DNA of 64,000 nucleotides, taken from assembly GCA_002633025.1 (NCBI GenBank), contig NMRB01000562.1:187570-251569 (forward strand), written 5' to 3'. This DNA is from Notospermus geniculatus. Lineage: Eukaryota > Nemertea > Pilidiophora > Heteronemertea > Lineidae. The position numbers were made by a program, and so were the translations under genes. Each line of letters begins with the position of its first letter. Within the stretch, counting starts at the first letter, position 1. The notes beneath the pieces were generated by a model, which searched no databases, was not told the origin of the DNA, and worked only from the letters and a program-made list of their open reading frames with translations. Positions 23,422 to 34,900 of the stretch are shown here, in pieces.

Positions 23422-24685
23422 TGGTGCATAAAGGATTTTACCCCGATTGCTTTCTTCTGCCATGTTTTTAACATCTTATGGTCTTACGCTCGCTGCGCCA
23501 CCTATCAGGTTGCGGGCTCCCAATAATTACTTATGTCCAAGACCTGTCTGCTGATGGCGACATTCGGTGGGAGTGTATTAACTTGTGTCTTTCAATCATA
23601 ATATCAACGGGAGCGAGTCATCAACCTCAACATCTCCATCCACTCTTCTTCACCTGGAGTCGAGGTTCATTTCAGGAGAGTAATAACATAACCTGGGCTG
23701 CAGGTGATGCAGTATTGTTTAGTTTTAGTATTGCACAGTAGATGGCGTTGGTGTGGGCTAGGCCCAGAAATTCTGTGTTTTTCTTTCTTGTGCTTGGCAT
23801 TGTAGGAATGGACAAATTTTTGTTTTCATGGTTATGATTCTGTCTACACTTCTTAACTTAGTTAGGGTTTATTTAGAATCTGTCAATTTTCTTTTTCTTA
23901 AAGGTGCGCATTCCAGTTATAACAGAGTGCCGTGGTATATTTACAAAAAAGTGTTTACAAATCAGGCATGAAAGCAACTGGCAGTTGTCCACGCCATGTT
24001 TCAAGCATCACACTGATTCAGTTATGATGTTGGTTATTATAACAAAAATTGACCAAAAATTTCTATATATTTTCTTCCAATAAAGTAGGCATGGTAGGAT
24101 TTGCTCAATTCAATCATTTTGATGCCACAATCAAAAGGCTCTAGTGGGTTGACTTGCATGGTTTGGGTAGATGCTGGGTCGTATGGAAACTTCAGGTGAC
24201 ATGTTCTACGATGTCATTGGATAATGTGCTATGTCAGTTTCATTGTTGAAATTGACACTGTAATGTCTCGCTCTTGTAATATTCTGTGTTTTATGGAAAA
24301 TTCTTCGAAGGAATGTCATACATTTTGACAATCGAAGAAAATTCCTTCACGTATATGATTATTTCATACAAAGATTTGCGCTAAAAACTGGTGACCAACC
24401 CCAGACTGGTTCTCAGTTAGCTATCGTAGATTCATCGCACTTTTTCTTATGATAGTTCATAAACTATGCAATAGTTTTCTTTCTGTTTGTTCTGTCTGTA
24501 TCTCATGACTGACATCGATTTGTTCTAATCACAAGGAAGATGTGATCGTTAAGGCCTCACTACTTTTTCTATGTCATCGTTTGTTATGTGTGGTTGTAAA
24601 TTTATTATTTCATCTCAAATGATTCATTCAGTAAAAAAGAAACATTATAAAAAGGTCAATTGTAGCGACATTGATAAATCATTTC

Positions 24686-24948
24686 CAGGGGTGTAGCTAG
24701 CTTTTATGGCCTAGGGGGGAAAAACTGAGTCTGGAGGGCAAAGTTGGATGGGGTCTGGGGTCCTTCCCCTAGAAAAAAATTGAAAATCTACATCCTCTCA
24801 GATGCATTTTCCCCACATCTGAGACCACAATAACTTGGCTTGAAGAGGGAAAATAACCTTTTAGAGGAAAAATTTGCTTTGTCCCTTTTGGCTCTGGGGG
24901 GGGGGGCATTTGGCCCCTGCCCCCGCCCCCCCCCCAGCTATGCCCCTG
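24686..24948. mobile_element. hAT-like MITE (CAGGGG..TAGCTAG)
   Basis: caggggtgtagctagc at the left pairs with agctatgcccctg at the right. The interior has long G and C runs. Ends of this type are widespread among non-autonomous hAT elements in animals. Confidence 0.65.
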
Positions 24949-25029
24949 CTGTCATACCTTGAATGGTTCAAAGGGTAATATTTTGCGGAGGGGATGGTGG
25001 ATAATATAATATTTTTGTCTTCATCTGGA

Positions 25030-25230
25030 CAATGGGAGACCTCACTGCCGTTAGAAGCCACGAAATCCTAGCAGTCCTCAGACATCATGGAATTTGATGT
25101 CATAAGACGTGGATGTCCCGACTTCATCCATGATAATGCGAGGCCTCGACTTAGGTCTGTGACGTAAAATGTTGTGACGTTTTAGGACCGCTAACTCATG
25201 GTGGCCCGTTGTAGCAGTCAAGTCTCTCAT
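25030..25230. repeat. diverged copy of the gacgtc..ttttaggaccg foldback family
   Basis: gacgtaaaatgttgtgacgt then ttttaggaccgctaac resembles gacgtcaaattttgcgacgt then tctaggaccggtaac at 50563-50598. The left side holds a weaker inverse. A decayed relative of the 50429-50645 element. Confidence 0.4.
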
Positions 25231-25858
25231 TCTTGAGACATAAATGAGAATTGCTTGATTTTGGGACATGCCTTTCATGACGTTTTCTTTCTGCTTTAAT
25301 TCAACCTCAGTTCCAGGAATTTCTCGACTAGAAAACGTCAGGCAGTGTCTGGGACTGAGGTTGTTACAAGGAGTACTATTCTATTGGTGGAAATGTGCAA
25401 ATACTTAATATATTTTCGCTTGGTTTAGTTCTATTATTTCTTTAAACTTATTGAGTACGGTACATCGTAATTGGATTAAAGGTTGTTGAGGAAAATCAAT
25501 CTGGTATTGTCTCAGTTTTTCATCTCGAACAATATTGGAGTTGGTATAGATGCATAGAACATGTATGATGGTGTGACCGGTTTTCGTTGTACTAAGCCAT
25601 GTAGGCCTAAGACTTTACCGCCCGATTGTGGCGTTAGTCACTTTGCGTCCGTAATTATTTTGTTATGTGTCGAAAATAGAGAGATTAATTTACCGTGAAA
25701 TGTTTTTGTCTCGCGGGCGCGCGCGTGAATAAACGGGAATGAACGGGAAAAAACGGGAGTACCACGAAAACTGTTCTGCCCCGAAAACTGGTCACTCCAT
25801 CATACATGCTTTACTCTATACTAGGCATGCTATACATATAATATACATACAAGTCGGT

Positions 25859-26069
25859 ATAGAGGCTTTGCATATGATGTCACAAGCCGCCATGCTGGAG
25901 TACACATGCTGCAGCAGAGGCAGCGAAATGAGCCCTGCATGCCCAAATGACATTACGTCAAACAATGGCGTGGCGCATTTCACGCAAGTCACGTCCTGGT
26001 TGGCTCACACCTCTGCACCCTGTGTCCTCCAGAATGGCCACCAGGATGACGTCATTGCAAAGCCTCTAT
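25859..26069. mobile_element. CRE-containing MITE, copy 1
   Basis: atagaggctttgcatatgatg at the left is mirrored by gatgacgtcattgcaaagcc at the right, ending ctctat. The interior matches the inverse of 48195-48392 (gccgccatgctgg, tgctgcagcagaggca, aatgacattacgtcaaac). No coding capacity is credible, although an open frame happens to cross it. Confidence 0.75.
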
Positions 26070-26846
26070 GTGATGGTTCACATCCTCTTTCTTGTGAATT
26101 ATTCTATGGCTTTTTCTCTGCAAGTCAGTTCTCAACATGTTGCATTGTCCAGCATGACATGCGTCCGTGTGATACTGATATTCCTGCCAATATCAAACAA
26201 CCTTGGAAATCGGACAGACCTGGGGGTTGTCGAGAAGTAGTTGAGGAAGAGACAGAAGTTCTATGTTTATTATAATAATTTACACTTTTTATTTCATTTA
26301 TCATAAAATTAACTTCGAATAACATTATTTCATAATACAGATAAAACAGATACCCTCAGAAGCTGTGTACATAACTGCCAGAGCTGGCATCTTCTGGTGA
26401 CGAAATACCCTAGGATCTGTCACCATGTACCCATCCTGTCTTGCAGAGCACACTGCCCCGTAACTTGAAGCCAACATGGCAGGACGCATGCTCCCATAAA
26501 TTAATATAAGGCATTACCATAAGACATACTGCATAACACGGACAGGCTTTTACATGGATAAAATGCACGCATCATAACAAACAACACAATATGATAAAAG
26601 TATAAGTTAAGATGTTTTAAAACTACTGACAAGGAGATGGTTTAAAATGCCATGAAACTTAGTCTAAAATTGCATACAGCAAAGAAAAATACACAATGCA
26701 TTCATCATAATGGCACAAATTATTGAGTTCATTAGCAGGTCCTGAAAAGTCAGTTTCATCACTTTATCAGCTGAAACCCTTCCATAAGATCACAATATTA
26801 TGTTTAACTCAAGCCCAAATAACAAATCAACAGCCCTCGTCATCTA

Positions 26847-29727
26847 CTATAAACCAGTCTGGAGAATTGATGTCATCAAGAGTTTATCCTGGAGTGCAAA
26901 TTCAACCTCTTTTTCATCCAGCCTCATTCTGATTTTCGTTAAGATCAAATCCTTCGCTTTCTTAAGTCCGATGATTCCTCGTGCGTCGATGAGACCAAGG
27001 AGACTGAAGAACTCTGATTGGTCGACTGGTTCCACCTGGCGTTTCTTGCAGACTTTGCAGTAGGCCGTTCGAAGCTGAAAGGAGAATTTCGAAAAATAAG
27101 AGCTAATGTTTTAAAGCGACCAAACAAATTCCACAAATTTGGCATTGAAAGGTTAAAGACAATGGCTTGCTCAGACAGCCTTATGGCTGGTTAACTTCAT
27201 AAACACCACCCCTGCCAGTGGGTTCAGCTATATTCTAGCTCTGACAGTTTTCGTGGCATCATAATCGTAGAGAAGTTATCATCACTGCAAGGTTAACATA
27301 ATCTCAAGAACCACAATAATTAACAAACATGATGTGAGCCCCCTCCCACCTGAAGGGAGCCGTCCCCTGATCTCAGCACTTACTTTGCCAAAAGAGACTT
27401 CCTTTGCCTTCCCCTGTTTAATTACCAACAGCAACGAACAGATGATAAGTTTCTGTTGCAGCGGTACTGCCCCCTGTTGATCTCGACTTGTCATTGAGCT
27501 GGAGCTGTAAACCTCGGACACAATACTGGAAACTTGGGATATGTTGATTTTTTTCGGACAGACGGCCCTGGCTGGTGATGTATGAGGTGTTGTGTCGTCT
27601 GAAAGACAGAATGAAACAGTGAAGATTTTATCTTTGTTTTTCTGCTCACTCATTCCGAATACATACAGAAAGTCATAACCTATGTCCTGTAGTACAGTAA
27701 AAAGAGTCCTGGGAATGTTTAGCTTACATTCAGACTGGGCACAACAAACGAATAACTTTTTTCACCCACCTTCTGCAGTTTTGAAGACCTGTTGTGATCG
27801 CACATCGATTTCAACCTTCTCCACCGCCCGCCGACAGACATCAAGCGCCTTCCTCATGTCTCCAGCGACGGAGGCGACCTTCCTAGCGCAGAACTGGACA
27901 GCTGATTGGTCGATTATATCACCAGCCTGCAAAAAATAACGAAAGATCAGAAATGGGGAAAAGTACATGTATTTCCTAGTTTTCTACGGTTTGAAAAACG
28001 GGAGTGCTGATTCGACAACCAAACTCCCAACCAAAGTCCTGAGTCCGAATCACCAGCCCACTACAAAATATGACCACTTACTGTTTCTAATCTGTCCCTA
28101 AGTATCGTGACGATCTGTTCCCTGGTGTACGGTGCAAAGTTCAACAAATTTGGTTTGAATCCCGGCCGGGATTGAAGTCGTGGGAGGATTCTATCAGTCA
28201 AGTCCAGAGAGTTGGCGATACCAATGAGGACCAGGCGGGACTTCTGAAGGGCAGGCCACTCGAATACGGAGTATAGGATCTCTTGATTCTTGCTGTCCAA
28301 CTGGTCCATCTCGTCCAAGACAAGGATGCTGGAAGGATGAAGATGATGCAAACTGTTACTAGGTGACCAGACTGTTGCCATAGTTACAAAATACAATGTA
28401 GAAGAGACAAGAACTGGCACTTAACAGAAAATCTGATAGAGTTTGTTCCTACTTACACCATGGGCCCAGCAGATGTCAGTTTTCGTGTCAGTAGTGCGGA
28501 GAGCTGTTTAACTGTTCTGCCACTGACTTCCTTCCCACTGAGATCGGAGTAGATCTTACTGTAAATGGCCTGCGAGTTCTTCACTGACATACAGTTGATG
28601 AAAATTGTCTTGGCTTTTTCCTTTGAAGTCTGAAAACAGAAGTCATGTGATGTTTGTAATGAAAGATGTTTACAGTTGAAGATCTCATAATCATATCAAG
28701 CATTTCAGATACAACCACTTGAAATCAAACATTTTCGGCACTTTTCTTACCATGACTTGTTGATCCTCGATCAGTTTTGACAAAACAGCTGTCTTCCCTG
28801 TTCCCGGTGCACCAGACACATACAGACTTCCCGGCTTCTTACTGGTAACATGATCGTCCAAAAACGATCGAATTTCCTTGACTTCCTTTTCGCGACAGAG
28901 CAGACGATCAGGCAAGGCTGTGTGGAGACTTTTCTTGACGTCTGAATAGCACTTGGCTACAAAAAGAAACCGCAGTGACTGTCACAAAGATGAAGAACTT
29001 TAAAACCGTCATTTTTCTCAATATGCGACCACAATGGACCATAATGAAACATGATATCGCAAATTTCTCTAGCAATTGGAGATAATACTTACAATCCTGT
29101 CTTGCCAGTCTCAGTGATGTCACTTTCGGGGTTGACAAAATCTTCTTCCCACTGACAGACAACTTTGACAATGTTGGTGTCATCGGCATTGCTGGAGTCG
29201 TGTATCCCGACTTTGGTGTGTTAGGAGGTGCCATGGGGCGCGTCGGTGAGGTACAATTAAAGTCTAATTTGCGACTTGAAGCAGGACATCCAACCATTGG
29301 ATTGAAGAGGTTTTTCAGCGGGCTTTGTTTGGCTGGACTTGGACAGTTCTCTTTCCGCATCTTGCTGGGTGACAAACCAAGGTCACAGTTGGCTTTGTTA
29401 TCTGAAAATCAACAAAAATATATTAAGTCAGGACTCCACACAACACAACCCAATGCCAAACAAGAAACACCTTGATATGCTGGATCTTCATAAAACATCA
29501 ACAGCTAACTCACCAAAAGTCAGACTTCTCTTCCTTGGAGACAACGCCATCATATTTTCAGGTACATTCATCTTTCTTGGTGAGAGAGGCTCGATCCTCA
29601 CATGGCATTCCTGAATATTCTGATTCATCTTCTTTGGCGACAGTGGTGAATCTAATATTCCACTCTTCTTTAATCGCCTCCCAGTAGCACGGGTTATCTT
29701 CCTCTTGGGGAAATCAATGGTTGCCAT
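26847..29727 (-). CDS. CDC6: replication licensing ATPase CDC6
   Basis: AAA+ protein that loads MCM helicase onto ORC-bound origins. Eight coding exons: 29727-29514, 29401-29093, 28956-28751, 28629-28457, 28328-28082, 27926-27770, 27598-27384, 27074-26847, joining to 582 aa (human 560). The N-terminus MATIDFPKRKITRA matches the vertebrate start and is followed by many CDK-type sites (SPRK, SPKK, TPKS), a KEN box (MRKENCPSP) and an RxL-type cyclin motif (SRKLDF). Walker A GAPGTGKT lies at 223-230, Walker B ILVLDE at about 302-307, and sensor 1 around IGIANSLDLTDR. Sensor 2 is MRKALDVCRR, and a winged-helix C-terminus ends the protein. An acceptor (cttcag) precedes the ATG by 6 bp, so a non-coding first exon is likely upstream. 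Confidence 0.96.
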
Positions 29728-31933
29728 GTCAATCTGAAGAAAACAGAGAAATATACATGTATTTGAGTTATCAATGAATTTGCACGATAATTCAGTTTTT
29801 TCATGATACAGGCATGAAGAAAAACTTGCCCCACAAAGTTGTTTGCTCAAAACAACATCCGTCATTCTTGTGACCCTAATTAGGCCTAGGAATTAAGGAG
29901 CTGTTGATTAGGCCTACTGTTGATAACTTCGGAGCTCTCTTCATGGGCATGACCATTTTACTGTTTTTCCGCCAGGAAACTCTGTAAAATCATTAGGCCT
30001 ACTGACAGTGTTCGGCTCGGCGGGGTGCCCGTGGTTGAGATGAGACATTGTCATTGAATGGTCAATTGGGATTTTTGGGAGTTGTCAGACTTAGTGGTAG
30101 TTAGCCTAACTTAATGATATAATCATAAAACCACACGAGTGGGATTTCCGAGGTAGCAGAACACACGAGTGGTGATCTTTTGCCAGGAACCCCCGAGACC
30201 GAAGGTCGAGGGGGTTCCGGGCAAAAGATCATCACGAGTGTGTTCTGCTTCCTCGGAAATCTCACGAGTGTGGTTTTATATTTATCATATACCACAAAAA
30301 AATGCAAAAAATAACAAAAAATCCCCACCAATGTCACCCGTATCACCACCATGCATGTCCGCCATGTCAGAGCATTGTTGTTTTTGTATTAATCCGCGAA
30401 TGTTGATGGAGTGAGCCCAGCGGAGTGAGACGGCCGAGTTTTTCCAGGAAGTGTGCCAAAAGGCCTCGCAAAGCTCCTTAAATCAAAGCTTATTGGTTAC
30501 CAGAGGGCGTATCATCCCACTGGGATGATACGGAACGCGTATCGCACCCCGGATCGTGACGGTGGTCGGAGCGTACATCACCCTTCGATTTCAGGCAATT
30601 TGTAGCATATTAGTCGAACATTCTTGTATTGTTGAACACGAAATGTGATTTTAGGACGGCCAGCATTCGTCCACGTCGATTTTGTTAGTTTTTGTCCGGT
30701 GTTTTTGACGAAAAATGCTGCAATACCAGGCAGTACCGCGGAACACACTGTACTAGGGTATATGATAAAGGCCTATGCCCATCCTCCAGTCCCCCCTCCA
30801 GTCTCTAGCGCCCAATAGATTTTGGACATGTTGGACAAGAGCATGTACACAGTGCACTGCACTGCATCCTACACATCACACAGGCACAGCCAGCCAGCCA
30901 ATAAAAAAAGCCCACAAAAAGTTCAACGTAAATCGATCATTCTTATCAGTTCAAAGATGGCAAGCACGAAATAACGATCTCACCGATTAGCTTGACTAAA
31001 ATGTACTAAAATACAATTTGGGGGGTAAATTTCATTTGTGGAATCTCTTTACACAGCATCAGCAGCTGCAGTGCAGGTGTTCCTCTCTTCAATGTTTTGA
31101 ATGGACTGCCGGCGAAGCCAAGCTGACCTCTTTATTCGCGGCAGTATTTCCCGGGAAATTTTCTGTGCTGTGATTGGACACGAAGTTAATTACCGGCGGT
31201 CAAAGGTCACGTTGGCCCTAGCGGTGCGATCAGAAACTAATGTAAAAATGCTATAAATTTTAATAATTGTCAGAAAATGGAATATTGTGGTGACTGACAA
31301 AGTTCATGTAATCAAATAATGGTCAAATATGGCTATCTTTTTCATAAATGAAATTAAGCTATTTTTCTCGCATTCGCGAGATCGACGTGGCCTGGACGAA
31401 AATTTTCATTTGGTGAAAATGCGTCTTTAGTTCCCACATTTTCTCAATTTTCACTTGCTAAAAATGTAATTTGAAGATTCATCTACATTGTGTCACCTAA
31501 GTATAGATTTCTGTTACTTATATGGCAAACAATAATGTAGTTTGATCAGATCGTAGAGCCAAAAACAAAGTTCAAACGTCTTTATTTCAGCTACCGTGCA
31601 TGGTCTGCGTGCACTGATGCTCATGCACTGTGGTGTATATAGGCCTATAAGGCTGGGCAGGGCTGTGCAGCCCGTGCCGTGCATCATCATGTAGAGTGTA
31701 CATTGTATGTACTAAAAGTGACCTTCTACACACCTTCTACGGGCATCCAACTACAGAATTCCCTCTCCTCCTTAAATAGTCAGCCTATTCGGCCACCTCT
31801 AGCATGTCTAGCTAGGCCTAAATTAAATTTCGGTCCCCCTCCCACCCCCAAAATGGTTTCCATCGCCTGATTTGTGCGTTCTGTCTTCTTCCACGCTATT
31901 TTATTCTATTCATTTATTTACAACTTTTTTCAG
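29728..31933. other. head-to-head CDC6-CWC22 intergenic region
   Basis: It should contain both promoters and the missing first exon of CWC22, which I could not find. A palindromic MITE is at 30125-30280. A 14-bp palindrome atttcccgggaaat is near 31146. No open frame here shows a convincing start exon with a phase-2 donor. Confidence 0.5.
30125..30280. mobile_element. palindromic MITE (CACACGAGTG)
   Basis: Left ataaaaccacacgagtggga with ttccgaggtagcagaacacac and gatcttttgcc is mirrored at the right by ggcaaaagatc, gtgtgttctgcttcctcgga and cacgagtgtggttttat. The apex is a hairpin, cgagaccgaaggtcg. A piece of the same family is at about 60082-60128. Confidence 0.75.
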
Positions 31934-34900
31934 GGATCGTGATCGGAAGAGGAAAAGCGATGAAAAAGATGGAAGATCAAACGGGCCTGATGGTCCACCG
32001 CCAGCTAAGAGAGCGAAAGAGCGTTCCAGAAGTGACAGTCCCTCCAGTCCTAAAGAGAGGAGACGTCAGCCTGTCTCGGTTGTTACTGTTAGGAAGGATG
32101 AGAGGAGGAAAGCCAAGGAACCGGAGGAGTCGAAATCTGAAGAAAGTCGCCCCAAACCACCAGCAGAGGGAGAGAAGTCGAAAGCTGCACCCAGACCCAA
32201 GGCAAATGAGACTCTCACAACTCGGACTGGTGGGGCCTATATTCCTCCTGCGAGGCTTCGTATGATGCAGGAAGCCATAACAGACAAGTCGAGGTAAAAC
32301 TGTTATGGCCTTTTACTCACGTTGCCGAGTTTCCAAGTCGCAGTGAAGTGTTTGAGTTATCAGTTAGGACTCCGAACTTTTAAAACTCAGATCAGGCCTA
32401 GGCCTATTTCATTATTTTCATATAAGTGTTTATTGTCATTAATGTGTCATTTCTCCTTCAGTATTGAGTTCCAGAGAATTGCCTGGGAAGCCCTGAAGAA
32501 GAGTATCAATGGTCTCATCAATAAAGTCAACGTCTCAAATATTCGCATCATTGTGCGGGAATTATTTAAAGAGAACATAGTCCGTGGCAGAGGTCTACTG
32601 TCACGGTCTGTTATCCAAGCTCAGTCTGCATCACCAACATTTACACATGTGTATGCTTCAATGGTTTCTATCATTAACTCAAAGGTAGGTAGCTTATCTT
32701 TCAAGTCCGGGATTCACCTACATGAATCACGATTCCCTTTACCTTGTTAATAATTTCCATTTTGTATGCCTGCCATTTAACCCGTAAACTGTGTAATATT
32801 TCAGCTGTAATTTTTCTTCCTTAAAAAAGTTGCCAAAAAAGTATTTGACACACAAGGTTCCAGACGTGATATAACATCCTATGCACTGTGAAGTGCCATT
32901 TCCTTGCAAGGCATACTATTACTTCCTACGCAAGCTACGATCCTCGGGTGTTTTCGGGGTACAATTTTCACCCCCCAGTGTTCATTCATTGTCCTACTTT
33001 TCAGTTTCCAAACATTGGAGAACTCATCTTGCGAAGATTGATCATACAGTTCAAGAAAGGTTTCCGTCGTAATGACAAAACGATGTGTACGTCCTCGACA
33101 CGATTCATTGCTCACTTGGTCAACCAGCAAGTGGTAAGTTGACAAAAGTGGTTCTGATCAAACTTTGCGATATCTCCATTGGTCTTGTGTCCTTCATCTA
33201 GTTTTCTTCCTTTCCAGGTCCATGAAGTTGTGGCGTTGGAGATTCTTACCCTCCTGCTGGAGAATCCCACGGATGATTCCGTGGAAGTTTGTATTGCGTT
33301 CCTCAAGGAATGCGGGCAGAAGCTGACCGAGGTCAGTCCTCGTGGCATCAACTCCGTGTTCGATCGACTTCGTAATGTCCTGCATGAAAGTGATATTGAC
33401 AAGAGGGTGATTTATATGATTGAAGTGATGTTCGCAGTCAGAAAAGATGGCTTCAAGGTAAGGCATTCTGGAAAATTTCTGTCTTTTTCGGGTGTTTTAT
33501 CATGTTCGTTGTTAATTTATGTAGAGTTGAACATTTTCATCAACTATCTTTGCGCATAGGATCACCCCGCCATCTTGTCAGACCTGGATCTAGTTGAAGA
33601 CAATGATCAGATTACACATATGATGATGTTGGACCAACCAGGAGACTCTGAAGATCTTCTCAGTGAGTTATCTGTGCCCTGTAGTCTGGAAGCAAACCCG
33701 GTAACCCCTTCAAATCTGATAACAGTAACATTTTGATGTTTTCGTGACCTTTGGGGGTAGGCGAATCAGAATCCGCCGGGGCCACCGCGTCACCCTTTAG
33801 CGTTTTGAGAAAATCCCGTTTCAAGTTCAGGACACTGACTTTATCATTGAACCCAAGAACTGAGCTTTGTACAGTAGAATGGGACCCGATGTACAGCTAA
33901 CTTTTGAAGGGTTGGATTTACACCCCATAAATGTATTACCAACAGATAGAAACATGGTGCCTCATAACCAAATAAGCAAGTGTTTTTGTAGTTCTTAACC
34001 AGTTATGTAATTGGAAACGGCGTTTTTATGTATTTTGACCCATTTTGTGTTAATTTACATAAAAAACGTCATTTCTTATTACATAACTACTGAAAACAAT
34101 TAAGGACATGCTTATCTGCTTCTGAGGCACCATGTTTCTATCTCTTGATAATACATTTATGGGGTGTAAATCCAACCGTTCAAAAGTTAGCTGTACATTG
34201 GGTCCCATTCTCCTGTACAAAGCTCAATTCTTGGGTTCAATGATGAAGTCAGTGTCCTGAAATTGAAACGGGATTTTCTCAAAACGCTTAACGGTGACGC
34301 GGTGGCACCCGGCGGATTCTGATTCGCCTACCCCCAAATATTCAGAAAATATCAAAACACTGCTGTTATCAGAGAAAAAGGGGGTTACGCCCCTTTTCGG
34401 GGTTTTGCGTCCAGACTACTGGGGCTGACCCCTTCTCCCAAAATCTCCCTTGTGACCTGTTAAGGCAGGCTTTTGTCTACTTGTATTCACTAACACCACC
34501 AAGCATTGTAACCATACCAGTCAGGATTCAGCATGTATAATCTGAAAGTTATGGTGTCAACGTCCGGCAAATTGTGACTGTGTCCTTGAGCAAGACACTT
34601 AACTAGTATTTCATTGCACCTTGGAGGAGGTGGTGGATCTTACATCAAATTGTACACTTGTTTCTTTTTCAGATGTCTTCAGGATGGATCCCGACTTTGA
34701 GGCCAACGAGGAGAAGTTCAAGACTCTGAGGACAGAGATGTTAGGGGAGGCCTCGTCAGAGTCGGGGAGTGGTTCAGAATCTGGGTCTGGGTCCAGCTCA
34801 GAATCCAGTGAATCTGAGAGTGAAGATGGTAAGTTTGTCAGGCATTGGGATCGGGATCGGAGACACCACGGATGGGTTGGACCAGTGGCGTGAATTTGTC

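Larger units (their letters stand above)
22858..26846. other. DAP1-CDC6 intergenic region
   Basis: DAP1 and CDC6 converge here. The region holds the DAP1 3' end (AATAAA at 24079), minus-strand AATAAA signals for CDC6 (complement TTTATT at 26266 and 26288), and four repeats: 23071-23421, 24686-24948, about 25030-25230 and 25859-26069. No other gene was recognised. Confidence 0.6.

Noticed and set aside
25739-26275. A 178-codon open frame on the plus strand
   Set aside because: It runs through the CRE-containing MITE (25859-26069). The same peptide-like stretch appears from the inverted copy near 48200-48390, so the frame follows the repeat rather than a gene.
31090-31260. Possible first exon of CWC22 starting near ATGGACTGCCGG
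   Set aside because: The frame is open for a while, but no donor in the phase required by the 31934 exon follows it, and the residues do not resemble a CWC22 N-terminus.
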